Source: Chroogloeocystis siderophila 5.2 s.c.1 (GTDB taxonomy: Bacteria > Cyanobacteriota > Cyanobacteriia > Cyanobacteriales > Chroococcidiopsidaceae). Taken from it: DNA of 64,000 nt. A program made the position numbers and the translations under genes. The DNA lies in assembly GCF_001904655.1 (NCBI RefSeq), contig NZ_MRCC01000012.1, positions 118,932 to 182,931 on the forward strand, written 5' to 3'. The notes below the pieces were generated by a model that saw only the letters and a list, made by a program, of their open reading frames with translations, had not been told where the DNA came from and made no database searches. This document shows positions 16,084 through 24,948 of the stretch, piece by piece; the stretch's first letter is position 1; every line of letters starts with the position of its first letter.

Positions 16084-17859
16084 ATGAATAGTTTGACATT
16101 AGAAGTTTTGCACGGTGAGCTAGGCTATCTGGGCACATTTGCTCAGCAGACTATGGTTGAGGCGTTTATTCCTCACGGACACTGCTATCTTTGGAAGCCA
16201 GAATTAGTAGGGCTACATATCGTCTCAGACTCGCTCATTGCGCTTGCTTACTACTCAATTCCCCTGACGCTAATTTACTTTGTGCGACAGCGGAAAGATT
16301 TGCCCTTTAACTGGATCTTTCTTTTATTTGGTGCTTTTATTGTGGCATGCGGTACAACTCACTTAATGGAAATCTGGACGCTATGGCATCCTAATTACTG
16401 GTTATCAGGAACACTTAAACTCGTAACAGCAGTTGTTTCAGTTTATACTGCTGTACTGCTTGTGCCACTAGTACCACAGGCTTTAGCCTTGCCAAGTCCA
16501 GCCCAGCTTGAGGCGGCTAACTTAGAGTTACGCAATCAAATTACTGAACGCGAACGGGCGGAAGAACAGATTCGGACTTTAAATATGGAACTCGAACAAC
16601 GAGTGAGCGATCGCACTGCTCAGTTAGAAGCTGCTAACAAGTTGAAAGATGAGTTACTCGTACGCGAACAAGAAGCCCGCGCTAGTGCGGAAGCAGCAAA
16701 TCGCACCAAAGATGAGTTTCTGTCGATGCTTTCGCATGAATTGCGTACCCCACTCAATGCCATGTTAGGATGGTCGCAACTTCTTCGCAGCCAGAAGTTA
16801 AACGAAGCAACGCGATCGCGGGCGCTGGAAGCGATCGAGCGTAACGCTAGAGGTCAAGCAAATTTGATTGAAGATCTGCTGGATATTTCGCGGATCATTA
16901 CTGGGAAACTGCGCTTGCACGTTCGTCCGATTGAGCTGATTCCAGTGATTGAGGCAGCAATTGATACCGTGCGTCCTGCGGCTGATGCCAAGCAAGTGCG
17001 GATTCAAAGTGTGCTCGATCCATTGGCGGGTCCAGTTTCAGGAGATTCGGATCGCTTACAGCAGGTAGTTTGGAATTTATTATCGAATGCCATTAAGTTT
17101 ACGCCAAAGGGCGGGCGAGTGCAAGTGCGTCTAGAGCGGGTTAACTCGCACATTGAAATTATTGTCAGCGATACAGGACAGGGTATTACTCCTGACTTTT
17201 TACCGTATATTTTTGAGCGCTTTCGTCAGGCTGATAGTACGCATACGCGATCGCATGGTGGCTTGGGTTTGGGATTAGCAATTGTCCGTCACTTAGTAGA
17301 ATTGCATGGCGGAAATGTGCAAGCACAAAGCCCAGGAGAAGGACAGGGGTCAACTTTTATCGTTCAGTTACCACTTACAGTCGTGTTAAACACTAATGAA
17401 TCAGAACGCGTACATCCGACTGTGGGCGGCGAAGTTTCGTTTGATCACGCTCCAACACTCAGCGGTTTAACAATTTTAGTCGTTGATGATGAGATAGATG
17501 CCCGCGAGTTACTTTCAACAGTACTCCAGGAGTGTGGTGCTGTAGTGAGTGCAGTAGCGTCGGTTGCAGATGCGATCGCCGCGATTGAACAGTTTCAACC
17601 AGATATTTTAGTCACCGATATTGGTATGCCAGGGGAAGATGGTTATAGTCTGATTCGCCGCATTAGAGCAAGGGAAGCAAAACATGGCGGAAGAATTCCT
17701 GCTGTCGCTTTGACAGCCTACGCCAGAGTCGAAGATCGCACCCGCGCTCTAGCAGCAGGATTCCAAATGCATATTGCCAAACCTGTCAATCCTACCGAGT
17801 TAGTTGCTGTGATTGCCAACCTTGCAGGATGGACAGGAAAAGCTCTGCTAACTGAATAA
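16084..17859 (+). CDS. ethylene-receptor-like hybrid histidine kinase
   Basis: 591 aa. The N-terminus has three membrane segments with the ETR1-type ethylene-binding sequence: Asp at about 49 (SDSLIALAYYSIP) and the copper ligands Cys89 and His93 in ACGTTHLM. A coiled linker with two ERERAEEQI/RTAQLEAAN heptads follows. The HisKA domain has the phospho-acceptor His218 in LSHELRTPLN, and the ATPase domain has NLLSNAIKFTPKGG, DTGQGI and HGGLGLGLAIVRHL. A C-terminal receiver has the acidic pair VVDDE, phospho-acceptor Asp about 512 in VTDIGMP, and the Lys in IAKPVNP. It lacks the PAS or GAF domain seen in many relatives. Known ligands in cyanobacteria include ethylene; a light role needs a GAF domain, which is absent here. 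Confidence 0.9.
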   Translation: MNSLTLEVLHGELGYLGTFAQQTMVEAFIPHGHCYLWKPELVGLHIVSDSLIALAYYSIPLTLIYFVRQRKDLPFNWIFLLFGAFIVACGTTHLMEIWTLWHPNYWLSGTLKLVTAVVSVYTAVLLVPLVPQALALPSPAQLEAANLELRNQITERERAEEQIRTLNMELEQRVSDRTAQLEAANKLKDELLVREQEARASAEAANRTKDEFLSMLSHELRTPLNAMLGWSQLLRSQKLNEATRSRALEAIERNARGQANLIEDLLDISRIITGKLRLHVRPIELIPVIEAAIDTVRPAADAKQVRIQSVLDPLAGPVSGDSDRLQQVVWNLLSNAIKFTPKGGRVQVRLERVNSHIEIIVSDTGQGITPDFLPYIFERFRQADSTHTRSHGGLGLGLAIVRHLVELHGGNVQAQSPGEGQGSTFIVQLPLTVVLNTNESERVHPTVGGEVSFDHAPTLSGLTILVVDDEIDARELLSTVLQECGAVVSAVASVADAIAAIEQFQPDILVTDIGMPGEDGYSLIRRIRAREAKHGGRIPAVALTAYARVEDRTRALAAGFQMHIAKPVNPTELVAVIANLAGWTGKALLTE

Positions 17860-17911
17860 TTAGTAATTAATTTGGAGTATCAACTACAAGTTACGAATTA
17901 GTAATGACGAA

Positions 17912-19249
17912 TTAATTTAGTTTATAAAAGCGCCATACGAAAACTCCGGCGGCGATCGCCACACCAATCGATTGTCCTAACCATAAACCAGTACCACCTA
18001 AACCAAAGTGAAATCCGAGCAAGTAGCCACTCGTTAAGCCAACGACCCAGAACGTGCAAAAGCTGATTAACATTGGTACGCGAGTATCTTTGAGTCCATA
18101 GAGTGCGCCGGATGCAGTTTTTTGTACGCTGTCTAAGATTTGTGCAACAGCCGCAATGATAAGCATTGGCATGACTAGCTTTAATACTGAGGCATTTTCC
18201 GCAGCGCGGACATCGATATATAGCCCAATGACTTGTTGAGGAAATACCAGCAGGGCGATCGCCATAATTGTCATAAAGACAACTCCACTCGTTATCCCCA
18301 CATAACCCGCCTGACGTACAGCCGCGTAATTTTGCTGTCCACTCCACTGCCCGACGCGGATTGTTGTGGCAAAGGACATTCCCAGTGGTACCATGAAAAT
18401 CACGATAATTGTCTGCAAAACAATTTGATGCGCGGCAAGTACCTCTGTTCCTAATGCTCCCATCAGATAAGTGACAACTGTAAATAGTCCGGTTTCTAAA
18501 GCAGCAGATACCCCGATTGGCGCACCAACGAATACTAATTCTCGAAAGATTGGCAATTTTAACTGATGTAAATTCTTAAACAGGCGGTAAGATTTTAGTT
18601 CTTTGTGTCGAAGTATGTAGATGACAAGCGATAAAAACATTCCCCAAAGGGACACAATACTTGCCCAAGCCAGCCCTCGCAGCCCTAGTGTTGGAAACCC
18701 CAATTTACCAAACCCTAGGACATAGTTACCTGCAATATTAAACAGCGTACCGCCAATAACAATCACCATGACTGGACGTGCGTGAGAAAGCCCAGAGACA
18801 ACACTGCGTAACGTTGCAAACGCTAAAGCAGGGAATAAGCCCCAAAGCATGATGTCTATATATGTCTTGGCTAACGCTACAGTTGTTGCTTGTTGTCCAA
18901 ACTGACGCATGAGCGTATCGATGTTTGCTAAGAAGAGCATCACAGGAATTGCAAGTATCAGTGAAAGCCATAACCCTTGACGCGCAACTTGTTGAACTCG
19001 TGCTTTGCAGCCTGCACCGTAAGCCTCAGCCACGAAAGGACTAACTCCGATGACAACTCCACCAGCAGTGTTTAGGAGTGCGGTGAAGGTGATTGCAGCC
19101 AATCCTCCTGCTGCTAAGGTCTCTTGCCCCAACCTACCCATAATGATAGTATCTGCAAAACCTGTTGCAGATTGGGCAACTTGGGCGCTGGCTAAGGGAA
19201 TTGCCAGTCGGAGAAACTCTCTAAATTCAGTACGAATTGATGGTTGCAT
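17912..19249 (-). CDS. MATE-family multidrug/toxin efflux transporter (NorM type)
   Basis: About 445 aa from the ATG at 19249, with twelve hydrophobic segments. The N-terminal EFLRLAIPLASAQVAQSATGFADTIIMGRLG and the later ETGLFTVVTYLMGALG repeat reflect the two six-helix halves. VAEAYGAG and HQIVLQT are conserved NorM features. It sits in the inner membrane and exports cationic compounds in exchange for Na+ or H+; the substrate is unknown. An upstream start at 19291 in the same frame adds 14 residues that do not fit the family. It is divergent from gntR across a region containing a 9-bp inverted repeat. Confidence 0.9.
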   Translation of the reverse strand: MQPSIRTEFREFLRLAIPLASAQVAQSATGFADTIIMGRLGQETLAAGGLAAITFTALLNTAGGVVIGVSPFVAEAYGAGCKARVQQVARQGLWLSLILAIPVMLFLANIDTLMRQFGQQATTVALAKTYIDIMLWGLFPALAFATLRSVVSGLSHARPVMVIVIGGTLFNIAGNYVLGFGKLGFPTLGLRGLAWASIVSLWGMFLSLVIYILRHKELKSYRLFKNLHQLKLPIFRELVFVGAPIGVSAALETGLFTVVTYLMGALGTEVLAAHQIVLQTIIVIFMVPLGMSFATTIRVGQWSGQQNYAAVRQAGYVGITSGVVFMTIMAIALLVFPQQVIGLYIDVRAAENASVLKLVMPMLIIAAVAQILDSVQKTASGALYGLKDTRVPMLISFCTFWVVGLTSGYLLGFHFGLGGTGLWLGQSIGVAIAAGVFVWRFYKLN

Positions 19250-19305
19250 AGGAATATACCATGCATATTGCATGATACTGAAAACTGCCACGATTAGCTT
19301 GAATC

Positions 19306-19330
19306 TAAATTGTCGATTGTTGACAATTTA
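19306..19330. promoter_or_regulatory. perfect 9-bp inverted repeat, candidate GntR operator
   Basis: TAAATTGTC (19306-19314) and GACAATTTA (19322-19330) are perfect complements separated by 7 bp. The site lies 57 bp from the MATE start and 46 bp from the gntR ATG, in the common promoter region, which fits an autoregulatory operator of the adjacent GntR protein. Confidence 0.45.
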
Positions 19331-19375
19331 CAATTATGACATATAAAATGTTTGTGATTCTTGCTGAATATCGAT

Positions 19376-20056
19376 ATGAAGAGGCGATCGCAACTTACAA
19401 TTGTTCATCGCAGTCTTGAAGTACAAGCTGCGGATGCGATTCGTAAAGAAATTCTCAGTGGTATCCTTCCGCCAGGTTCGCGGTTGTTAGAAATTGAGTT
19501 ATCTGAACGATTAAATTTAAGTCGCGGTACAATTCGCTCTGCATTACAACAGTTAACATACGAAGGTTTAGTTGAGCAATTTCCGTATCGTGGTTGTGCA
19601 GTTTCAGGACTAAGTTCGCGCGATGCTTGGGAACTCTACACACTACGCAATGCCTTAGAAGGCTTAGCTGCAAAACTGCTTGCAGAGTCAATTACGCCTA
19701 CTAAGACTAAGATTTTGAATACTAAACTACAGCAATTAGTCAAGGCTGCAAAACTAGGCAAATGGCAACAATTAGCAAACACAGACTTTGCATTACATAA
19801 AACTATTATCGAACTTTCAGAACACCAACGCTTGCAGCAACAATACAAAATTGTTGAACAGCAAATTAGATTGTATATCGTATCTTGCAATGCGATTCAT
19901 CCAGATTTAAATGAAATTCGATTGCAACACGAAAGTTTAGTTGATGCCATTTGTTCAGGTAATGCTGAAGTTGCAGAACAAATTGCTCAAGAACACAATG
20001 GTGATGGTCAAGCATTAATAGCACATTTAAAAGCCTTGGAACAGAAAAATGATTAA
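19376..20056 (+). CDS. GntR-family regulator, FadR/FCD subgroup
   Basis: 226 aa from the ATG at 19376 (a TTG at 19361 is also in frame). The winged-helix domain has ADAIRKEILSGILPPGSRL, ELSERLNLSRGTIRSAL, and the wing LVEQFPYRGCAVSGL. The C-terminal all-helical FCD domain begins at DAWELYTLRNALEGLAA and keeps the Asp, His (HKTIIELSEH) and a later His (LQHESLV) that bind metal in this subgroup. It overlaps the HAD gene by 8 bp and is divergent from the MATE transporter, so it probably regulates both. Confidence 0.85.
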   Translation: MKRRSQLTIVHRSLEVQAADAIRKEILSGILPPGSRLLEIELSERLNLSRGTIRSALQQLTYEGLVEQFPYRGCAVSGLSSRDAWELYTLRNALEGLAAKLLAESITPTKTKILNTKLQQLVKAAKLGKWQQLANTDFALHKTIIELSEHQRLQQQYKIVEQQIRLYIVSCNAIHPDLNEIRLQHESLVDAICSGNAEVAEQIAQEHNGDGQALIAHLKALEQKND

Positions 20057-20720
20057 TTTTAATGATTATCAAGCTTTAACTTTTGATTGCTACGGTACTT
20101 TAATCGATTGGGAAAGTGGTATTTTAGACGCAATGAAGCCTATTTTAGCGGCTCATGATGTTAAGGTTGATGACCGTGAAGTTATTAATTATTATGCTGA
20201 AGTTGAGCCAACAATTCAGCAAGTAGGTTATCTTAAATATCGAGAAGTTTTGCAAAAAGGTGTACAAAAGTTTGGCGATCGCTTTGGTTTTACACCAACG
20301 GCAACTGAAATAGAATCGCTTCCAGAATCGCTCCAAAATTGGCAACCTTTTCCTGACACAGTAGAGGCACTTCAGTTTCTTAAACAGAAGTATAAGTTAG
20401 TTATTATTTCTAACATAGATGACGATCTCTTTGCAGCGACTGCAAAGCATTTAAAAGTTGAATTTGATGAGATTATTACAGCTGAACAAGCAAAAAGCTA
20501 CAAACCATCATTAAATAACTTCAAGCTGGCGTTTTCGAGAATCGGCATACCGCAAGAGCAAATATTACACGTTGCTGCAAGTCTATATCACGATATCATT
20601 CCAGCGCGATCGCTCGGATTAACAACCGTATGGGTAAATCGCAACGCCGAAACTAGCAGTAATTTACCAAATTTAGAAGTACCAGACTTGCGATCGCTTG
20701 TGTCCTTAATTGATATTTAG
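20049..20720 (+). CDS. HAD-superfamily hydrolase, haloacid dehalogenase type II-like
   Basis: 223 aa. Motif I is FDCYGTLIDWESG, with the nucleophile Asp and the Tyr typical of 2-haloacid dehalogenases (phosphatases usually have DGT). Motif II Ser is in LVIISNIDDD, the Lys in YKPSLNNF, and the final acidic motif in ASLYHDIIPAR. In many relatives the last motif is DxxxD/E; here it is SLYHDIIPA. It is probably cytosolic and co-transcribed with gntR. Dehalogenase activity is unproven; HAD proteins of this clade also act on other small acids. Confidence 0.8.
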   Translation: MINFNDYQALTFDCYGTLIDWESGILDAMKPILAAHDVKVDDREVINYYAEVEPTIQQVGYLKYREVLQKGVQKFGDRFGFTPTATEIESLPESLQNWQPFPDTVEALQFLKQKYKLVIISNIDDDLFAATAKHLKVEFDEIITAEQAKSYKPSLNNFKLAFSRIGIPQEQILHVAASLYHDIIPARSLGLTTVWVNRNAETSSNLPNLEVPDLRSLVSLIDI

Positions 20721-20962
20721 CGTAAACAACATACTTTACTATTACCCTGTTTCCCGTTCCCTGAAAACAGAACTTATTGCATTTTACTAAAAGTTATTAT
20801 TCGCAAAGCTGTTCGAGAATGTCCAGATGACGCCGAGCAAAAGCACCGAAGATCGCTATTAAGTTTGCCTTTTCCCTTTTCCCTTTAATCTACATAGTGC
20901 CACGCAGTCTAATTGTGGGACTGTGTTATCAATACTCTACAAATTGGGAAAGCTAACAGAAG

Positions 20963-20984
20963 GCGGAAGCTTTTTTGCCTGGTT
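20963..20984 (+). promoter_or_regulatory. 22-nt element upstream of the WYL gene (copy 1)
   Basis: The 22 bases starting GCGGAAGCTTTTTT and ending GCCTGGTT are identical to those at 28091-28112, upstream of cas4-cas1. Here they end 16 bp before the WYL start. The copies lie in otherwise unrelated intergenic sequence, so they are candidates for a shared operator, probably bound by the WYL protein. Confidence 0.55.
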
Positions 20985-21000
20985 ACTTTCATAGGATGAG

Positions 21001-22023
21001 ATGAACTCTCAATCTTATAGAACTATGTCGCGTCATCTAGAAAGGCTGTTACAGATCGATCACCTATTGCGCTCAAGTTGCGGTCAAACTAGCATCAGCT
21101 TGGCTCAGGCTCTAGAAGTAAGCGATCGCACGATTCGAGACGATCTAGCATTTTTGCGCGATCGCTATCATGCACCCTTAGAGTATCGCAAAAAAACAGG
21201 TTGGCATTATACAAATCTGGCATGGCGACTACCGAGTATTTCTTTGAGTAAAGGAGAACTGTTTGCGCTGACATTAGGAGCAAGAATGCTAGAAGCTTAT
21301 GCAGGTTCGGCGTATGAACAGGAATTGAGATCGTCAATTGAACGCTTATCCGAGCGATTACCAGAGCAAACTTGGATTGACTTACAGCAGCTAGCCGACG
21401 AACGAATTATCTTTCGTGCGGGGGCGCAAATGGTCAATCTCAATCCCCAGATTTGGCAGCAACTATTAGAAGCTTGTCGCACGTCAAAGCGAGTGTGGAT
21501 TCGCTATTATGCAGCGACTCGACTTGAAGAATCCGAGCGAGTCATCGATCCTTATCTACTTCACATTTACCGCGCTACTAACCCTTATGTGATTGGTTTT
21601 TGTCACAAACGCCAAGAAATTCGCTGGTTTCGCATTGATCGGATTCAGGAATTGCGGCTACTCGATGAAACCTTTGAGCGCAAGTCTAATTTCGATCCTA
21701 AAACTTATTTGCAGAAGATTTTTCAGCATGAGGTTGGGGGAAATCCAGTCTCTGTAGCTATTTGGTTTGACGCATCAGCGGCTCCTTTTATTCGCGAACG
21801 TCGCTGGCACATTACTCAAGAAATTGAGGAACACCCCGATGGATCATTAACTTTGCATTTGACAACTTCAGGATTAAATGACCTGAAACGTTGGGTGTTG
21901 GGTTATGGCAAGGGTGCAGTAGTGAAAGCGCCAACTGAGTTGGTGGAATTGGTGAAAGCAGAGGTTGAGGGGATGAGGAGAAATTATCACTTTTTAACCA
22001 CTAAAGAAGGAGTAAACTTGTGA
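21001..22023 (+). CDS. WYL-domain transcriptional regulator of the CRISPR-Cas operon
   Basis: 340 aa. The N-terminal winged helix is seen in SLAQALEVSDRTIRDDLAFL. The central WYL domain has the conserved core VWIRYYAATRLEESERVIDPYLLHI, then the RIDRIQELRLL segment. The C-terminal extension (LGYGKGAVVKAP) is the WCX part. WYL proteins bind nucleic-acid ligands and often repress or activate CRISPR-Cas genes. Its stop overlaps the cas6 start by 4 bp, so it is the first gene of the interference operon. Its start is preceded by a possible operator shared with cas4-cas1. Confidence 0.85.
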   Translation: MNSQSYRTMSRHLERLLQIDHLLRSSCGQTSISLAQALEVSDRTIRDDLAFLRDRYHAPLEYRKKTGWHYTNLAWRLPSISLSKGELFALTLGARMLEAYAGSAYEQELRSSIERLSERLPEQTWIDLQQLADERIIFRAGAQMVNLNPQIWQQLLEACRTSKRVWIRYYAATRLEESERVIDPYLLHIYRATNPYVIGFCHKRQEIRWFRIDRIQELRLLDETFERKSNFDPKTYLQKIFQHEVGGNPVSVAIWFDASAAPFIRERRWHITQEIEEHPDGSLTLHLTTSGLNDLKRWVLGYGKGAVVKAPTELVELVKAEVEGMRRNYHFLTTKEGVNL

Positions 22024-22676
22024 ATTTTGTGGAAGTTCAATTTTCCTTACGAGGGCAAACCTTACCTGCGGATCATGGCTACGCTCTTTACTCGGCATTG
22101 AAACATCTGTGCCAACAGAATCAAGATTGTTTGTTAGGTAACGATTTACCTTCAGAAGTTTTGCTCTGTAGCATACCAGGCATTCCAGATCACAGTGGAA
22201 TCATTTATTTAAATAAAGCTTCTCGGTTTCGATTGCGATGTCCGACTCAACAAGCACAACATTGGTATCGCTTGCTGCAAAATCAAGTTTTAGATATTCG
22301 CGGACATCTCATTCGACTGATTCAGCCCCGCATAACCTTACCTCAAAGCAGCAAAGTGCTCAAAGCTAGATTGGTGACGTTTCGTTTAGAACAATGGAAT
22401 AGTCAAGACGCACCGTTTTATTTTCTGGAATCTTGTCAGAAAGCCCTTACCAGAATGGAGGTCAATGCCCAAGCATTTATTGATAGCAATTTTGAGGGAG
22501 ATTTAGCTTTACGGGCGCTCAAGATCAGAGAGAAAAATGTTTTGGGTTACGGCGTGATTATTGATGGATTAAACGCAACTGATTCGCTGAAAGTTCAATT
22601 TTTAGGTTTAGGAGGACGCAAACACTTTGGCTGTGGTTGGTTTTATCCCGCTCAGGAGGAAACGCATGCAGCCTAA
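22020..22676 (+). CDS. cas6: Cas6 crRNA-processing endoribonuclease (Cmx6 type)
   Basis: 218 aa from a GTG with AAGGAG upstream. The N-terminal RAMP fold has ADHGYALYSALKHLCQQN, where the His about 19 is the likely catalytic residue. The C-terminal glycine-rich loop is LGLGGRKHFGCGWFYP. The pattern is that of the MYXAN-type Cas6 (Cmx6). It would cut the 36-nt repeat at the base of the short stem made by AUGCC and GGCGU. It overlaps cas3 by 11 bp. Confidence 0.85.
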   Translation: MNFVEVQFSLRGQTLPADHGYALYSALKHLCQQNQDCLLGNDLPSEVLLCSIPGIPDHSGIIYLNKASRFRLRCPTQQAQHWYRLLQNQVLDIRGHLIRLIQPRITLPQSSKVLKARLVTFRLEQWNSQDAPFYFLESCQKALTRMEVNAQAFIDSNFEGDLALRALKIREKNVLGYGVIIDGLNATDSLKVQFLGLGGRKHFGCGWFYPAQEETHAA

Positions 22677-24948
22677 ATTAGTGCCAGATATTCTACTAGC
22701 CAAGTCTTTTAAAGCAGGTGCTTGGAGAGGTTCTTATGGACTTGTAGGACATACCGCAGATGTGGTTAATGCTGTTAGCACGTTAGTTGATACTTTGGGC
22801 GATCGCTTAATTGAACAGTTCGGACTTGAGTGCAGTTTATCTGAACTTAGGGCAACAGCTCGTCTTAGTGCTTACATCCACGACTGGGGGAAAGCCAACG
22901 AGCATTTTCAAGGAGTTGTTCGTGCCAAAATGCCGAATGCTTCTCCAAAGCGATATTTACCTGATAGTCCTCAAATGATTCGGCATGAAGTGGCTTCAGT
23001 GCTTTTAGCTTGGGAGTTTCGAGAATGGTTAGAACAAGGTGAAGGAGATTTTTTAACGGCATTAGCAGCCGCTGGAGGACATCACCTCAAACTAGGAGGT
23101 AGAGGCGGAAAATGCACTGATGAATTCGGAGAAATCCGTCGAAGTGGCGACGATCGCCTTCATTTATACGTTCTCGATGTTATTGATGGAAAAATTCAAT
23201 ATAATCCTCATTTCCGTCAATTGCTGAAATATGGAATCACAGCTTTGGAGTTGCCTGCAACAATTAAACTTGCTCGGAAACCTTCGACTACGTGGTCAGT
23301 AAGCCAGATTAAAGAAAAACAATTTGAGATTCAAGATTTCTTAACAGATAAATGGCAAGCAGATCCAGCGTGGGTGGCTGTCATCAAAGCTCTTTTAATT
23401 GCTGGTGATGCAGCAGGTTCTGCGATTCCTAACACGAGGTTGTCGATTCACAAATGGATTGCTGAACAAATCCAATGCACCCTCGATGGAAATAAACTCC
23501 AACGAGTTATCGATGCGCGACTTGATGGTAAAGAATTGCGACCTTTTCAAATTCAGTTAGCTCAAAGTTCAGCACGAGTCACTTTAGCGAGAGCCGGCTG
23601 TGGAACAGGAAAAACGTTAGGAGCATACAAATGGGGACAGTCGAAGGCAATTGGTAGAAAAATGATTTTTTGCTACCCCACTACAGGAACTAGCACCGAA
23701 GGGTTTCTTGACTATGTTCATCATCAAGTTGATTCAGTTCTGCTTCATTCTCGTGCTGATGTGGATTTAGAAATGGCGGCTACAGGCGAAGAAGAGGAAG
23801 TTGGAGAAACGCATAATGAAGCAATTCTCAAATTAGAATCCTTTAAAGCTTGGGGCAAAGAAGCTATCGTTTGTACGGTTGATACAGTCCTCGGACTGCT
23901 GCAATGCAATCGGAAATCGATTTATTGTTTTCCGGCGATCGCCCAAGCAGCTTTTGTATTCGACGAGGTTCATTGTTACGACGACCGCTTGTTTGGTGCT
24001 TTGTTGCGGTTTTTAGAAGTTGTTAAAGCTCCTATTTTACTGATGTCTGCGTCTTTCTTGCCTTGGCAAAAGGAGGCGATCGCAGCAGCAGTCAGCGAAC
24101 CGATTGAAATTATCTCTGGTCCTGTAGAGTTAGAACAACAGCCTCGCTATCGTTTTCATTACGTTGAAAAAACTCTTGATTGGGAAAGAGTTGAACGAGA
24201 ACTACAAACAGGAGGAAAGGTGCTATGGGTGTGTAATCAGGTTAATACCGCTATTTCGGTTTACCAAGAAGCCAAAGCTAAAGGATTCAACACTCTTCTT
24301 TATCACAGTCGCTATTGCTATCAAGATCGGTTACGACATCACCGCGATGTTGTCGATGCGTTTAAACCCGAACAAAAGAAGCCCGTATTGGCGATCGCAA
24401 CTCAAGTCGCAGAAATGTCCCTCGATCTTTCAGCAACGCTGTTAATTTCTCAAATTGCCGATCCAGCAGGATTAATTCAGCGACTAGGAAGACTGAACAG
24501 GCGTTATTGCGGTCGTGCGTTGGATGCTATTTTTTATGACGATGAGAAGATTGACTATCCTTATAGTCAAAAAGAACTTGATGATGGATTGAGACTCATT
24601 CAGTCCTTTACAGGAGAAGTCTGTCAAGGAGATTTAGCAAGATGGTTGGAAAGTTCGGAGCAAAAAGGTAAATCAGATCCTCAATCAGTCTTACTAGATG
24701 GACATTGGCGGACTTATTCGACATCTCTACGAGAAGCAGGTTTTAATGTCACCGCCTTACTTGAACAAGATTTAAATAAAGTTAAATCCTTACCTGCTAA
24801 AGAAATTCCTCGTTATACCGTGCCAATTCCTGCCAAGAATACTCACAAATGGGAAAGATATAAATTTTATCCTGTAGCACCAAAAAAACAGTGGAGTTAT
24901 TCAGCTGAATTAGGGGCTTATGAGCTTAAAGAGGAGAAATTAAGGTGA
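22666..24948 (+). CDS. cas3: Cas3 HD nuclease-helicase
   Basis: 760 aa from the ATG at 22666, which has a near-perfect AGGAGG; the in-frame ATG at 22627 lies inside cas6 and lacks one. The N-terminal HD nuclease domain shows VGHTADVVNAV, the YIHDWGKANEHFQ motif and GGHHLKLGG. The helicase domain has Walker A AGCGTGKTLGAYKW, a DEVH box in VFDEVHCYDDR, motif III LMSASFLP and motif VI RLGRLNR. HD residues are intact. It degrades DNA recruited by Cascade. It overlaps cas8 by 4 bp (GTGA). Confidence 0.9.
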   Translation: MQPKLVPDILLAKSFKAGAWRGSYGLVGHTADVVNAVSTLVDTLGDRLIEQFGLECSLSELRATARLSAYIHDWGKANEHFQGVVRAKMPNASPKRYLPDSPQMIRHEVASVLLAWEFREWLEQGEGDFLTALAAAGGHHLKLGGRGGKCTDEFGEIRRSGDDRLHLYVLDVIDGKIQYNPHFRQLLKYGITALELPATIKLARKPSTTWSVSQIKEKQFEIQDFLTDKWQADPAWVAVIKALLIAGDAAGSAIPNTRLSIHKWIAEQIQCTLDGNKLQRVIDARLDGKELRPFQIQLAQSSARVTLARAGCGTGKTLGAYKWGQSKAIGRKMIFCYPTTGTSTEGFLDYVHHQVDSVLLHSRADVDLEMAATGEEEEVGETHNEAILKLESFKAWGKEAIVCTVDTVLGLLQCNRKSIYCFPAIAQAAFVFDEVHCYDDRLFGALLRFLEVVKAPILLMSASFLPWQKEAIAAAVSEPIEIISGPVELEQQPRYRFHYVEKTLDWERVERELQTGGKVLWVCNQVNTAISVYQEAKAKGFNTLLYHSRYCYQDRLRHHRDVVDAFKPEQKKPVLAIATQVAEMSLDLSATLLISQIADPAGLIQRLGRLNRRYCGRALDAIFYDDEKIDYPYSQKELDDGLRLIQSFTGEVCQGDLARWLESSEQKGKSDPQSVLLDGHWRTYSTSLREAGFNVTALLEQDLNKVKSLPAKEIPRYTVPIPAKNTHKWERYKFYPVAPKKQWSYSAELGAYELKEEKLR

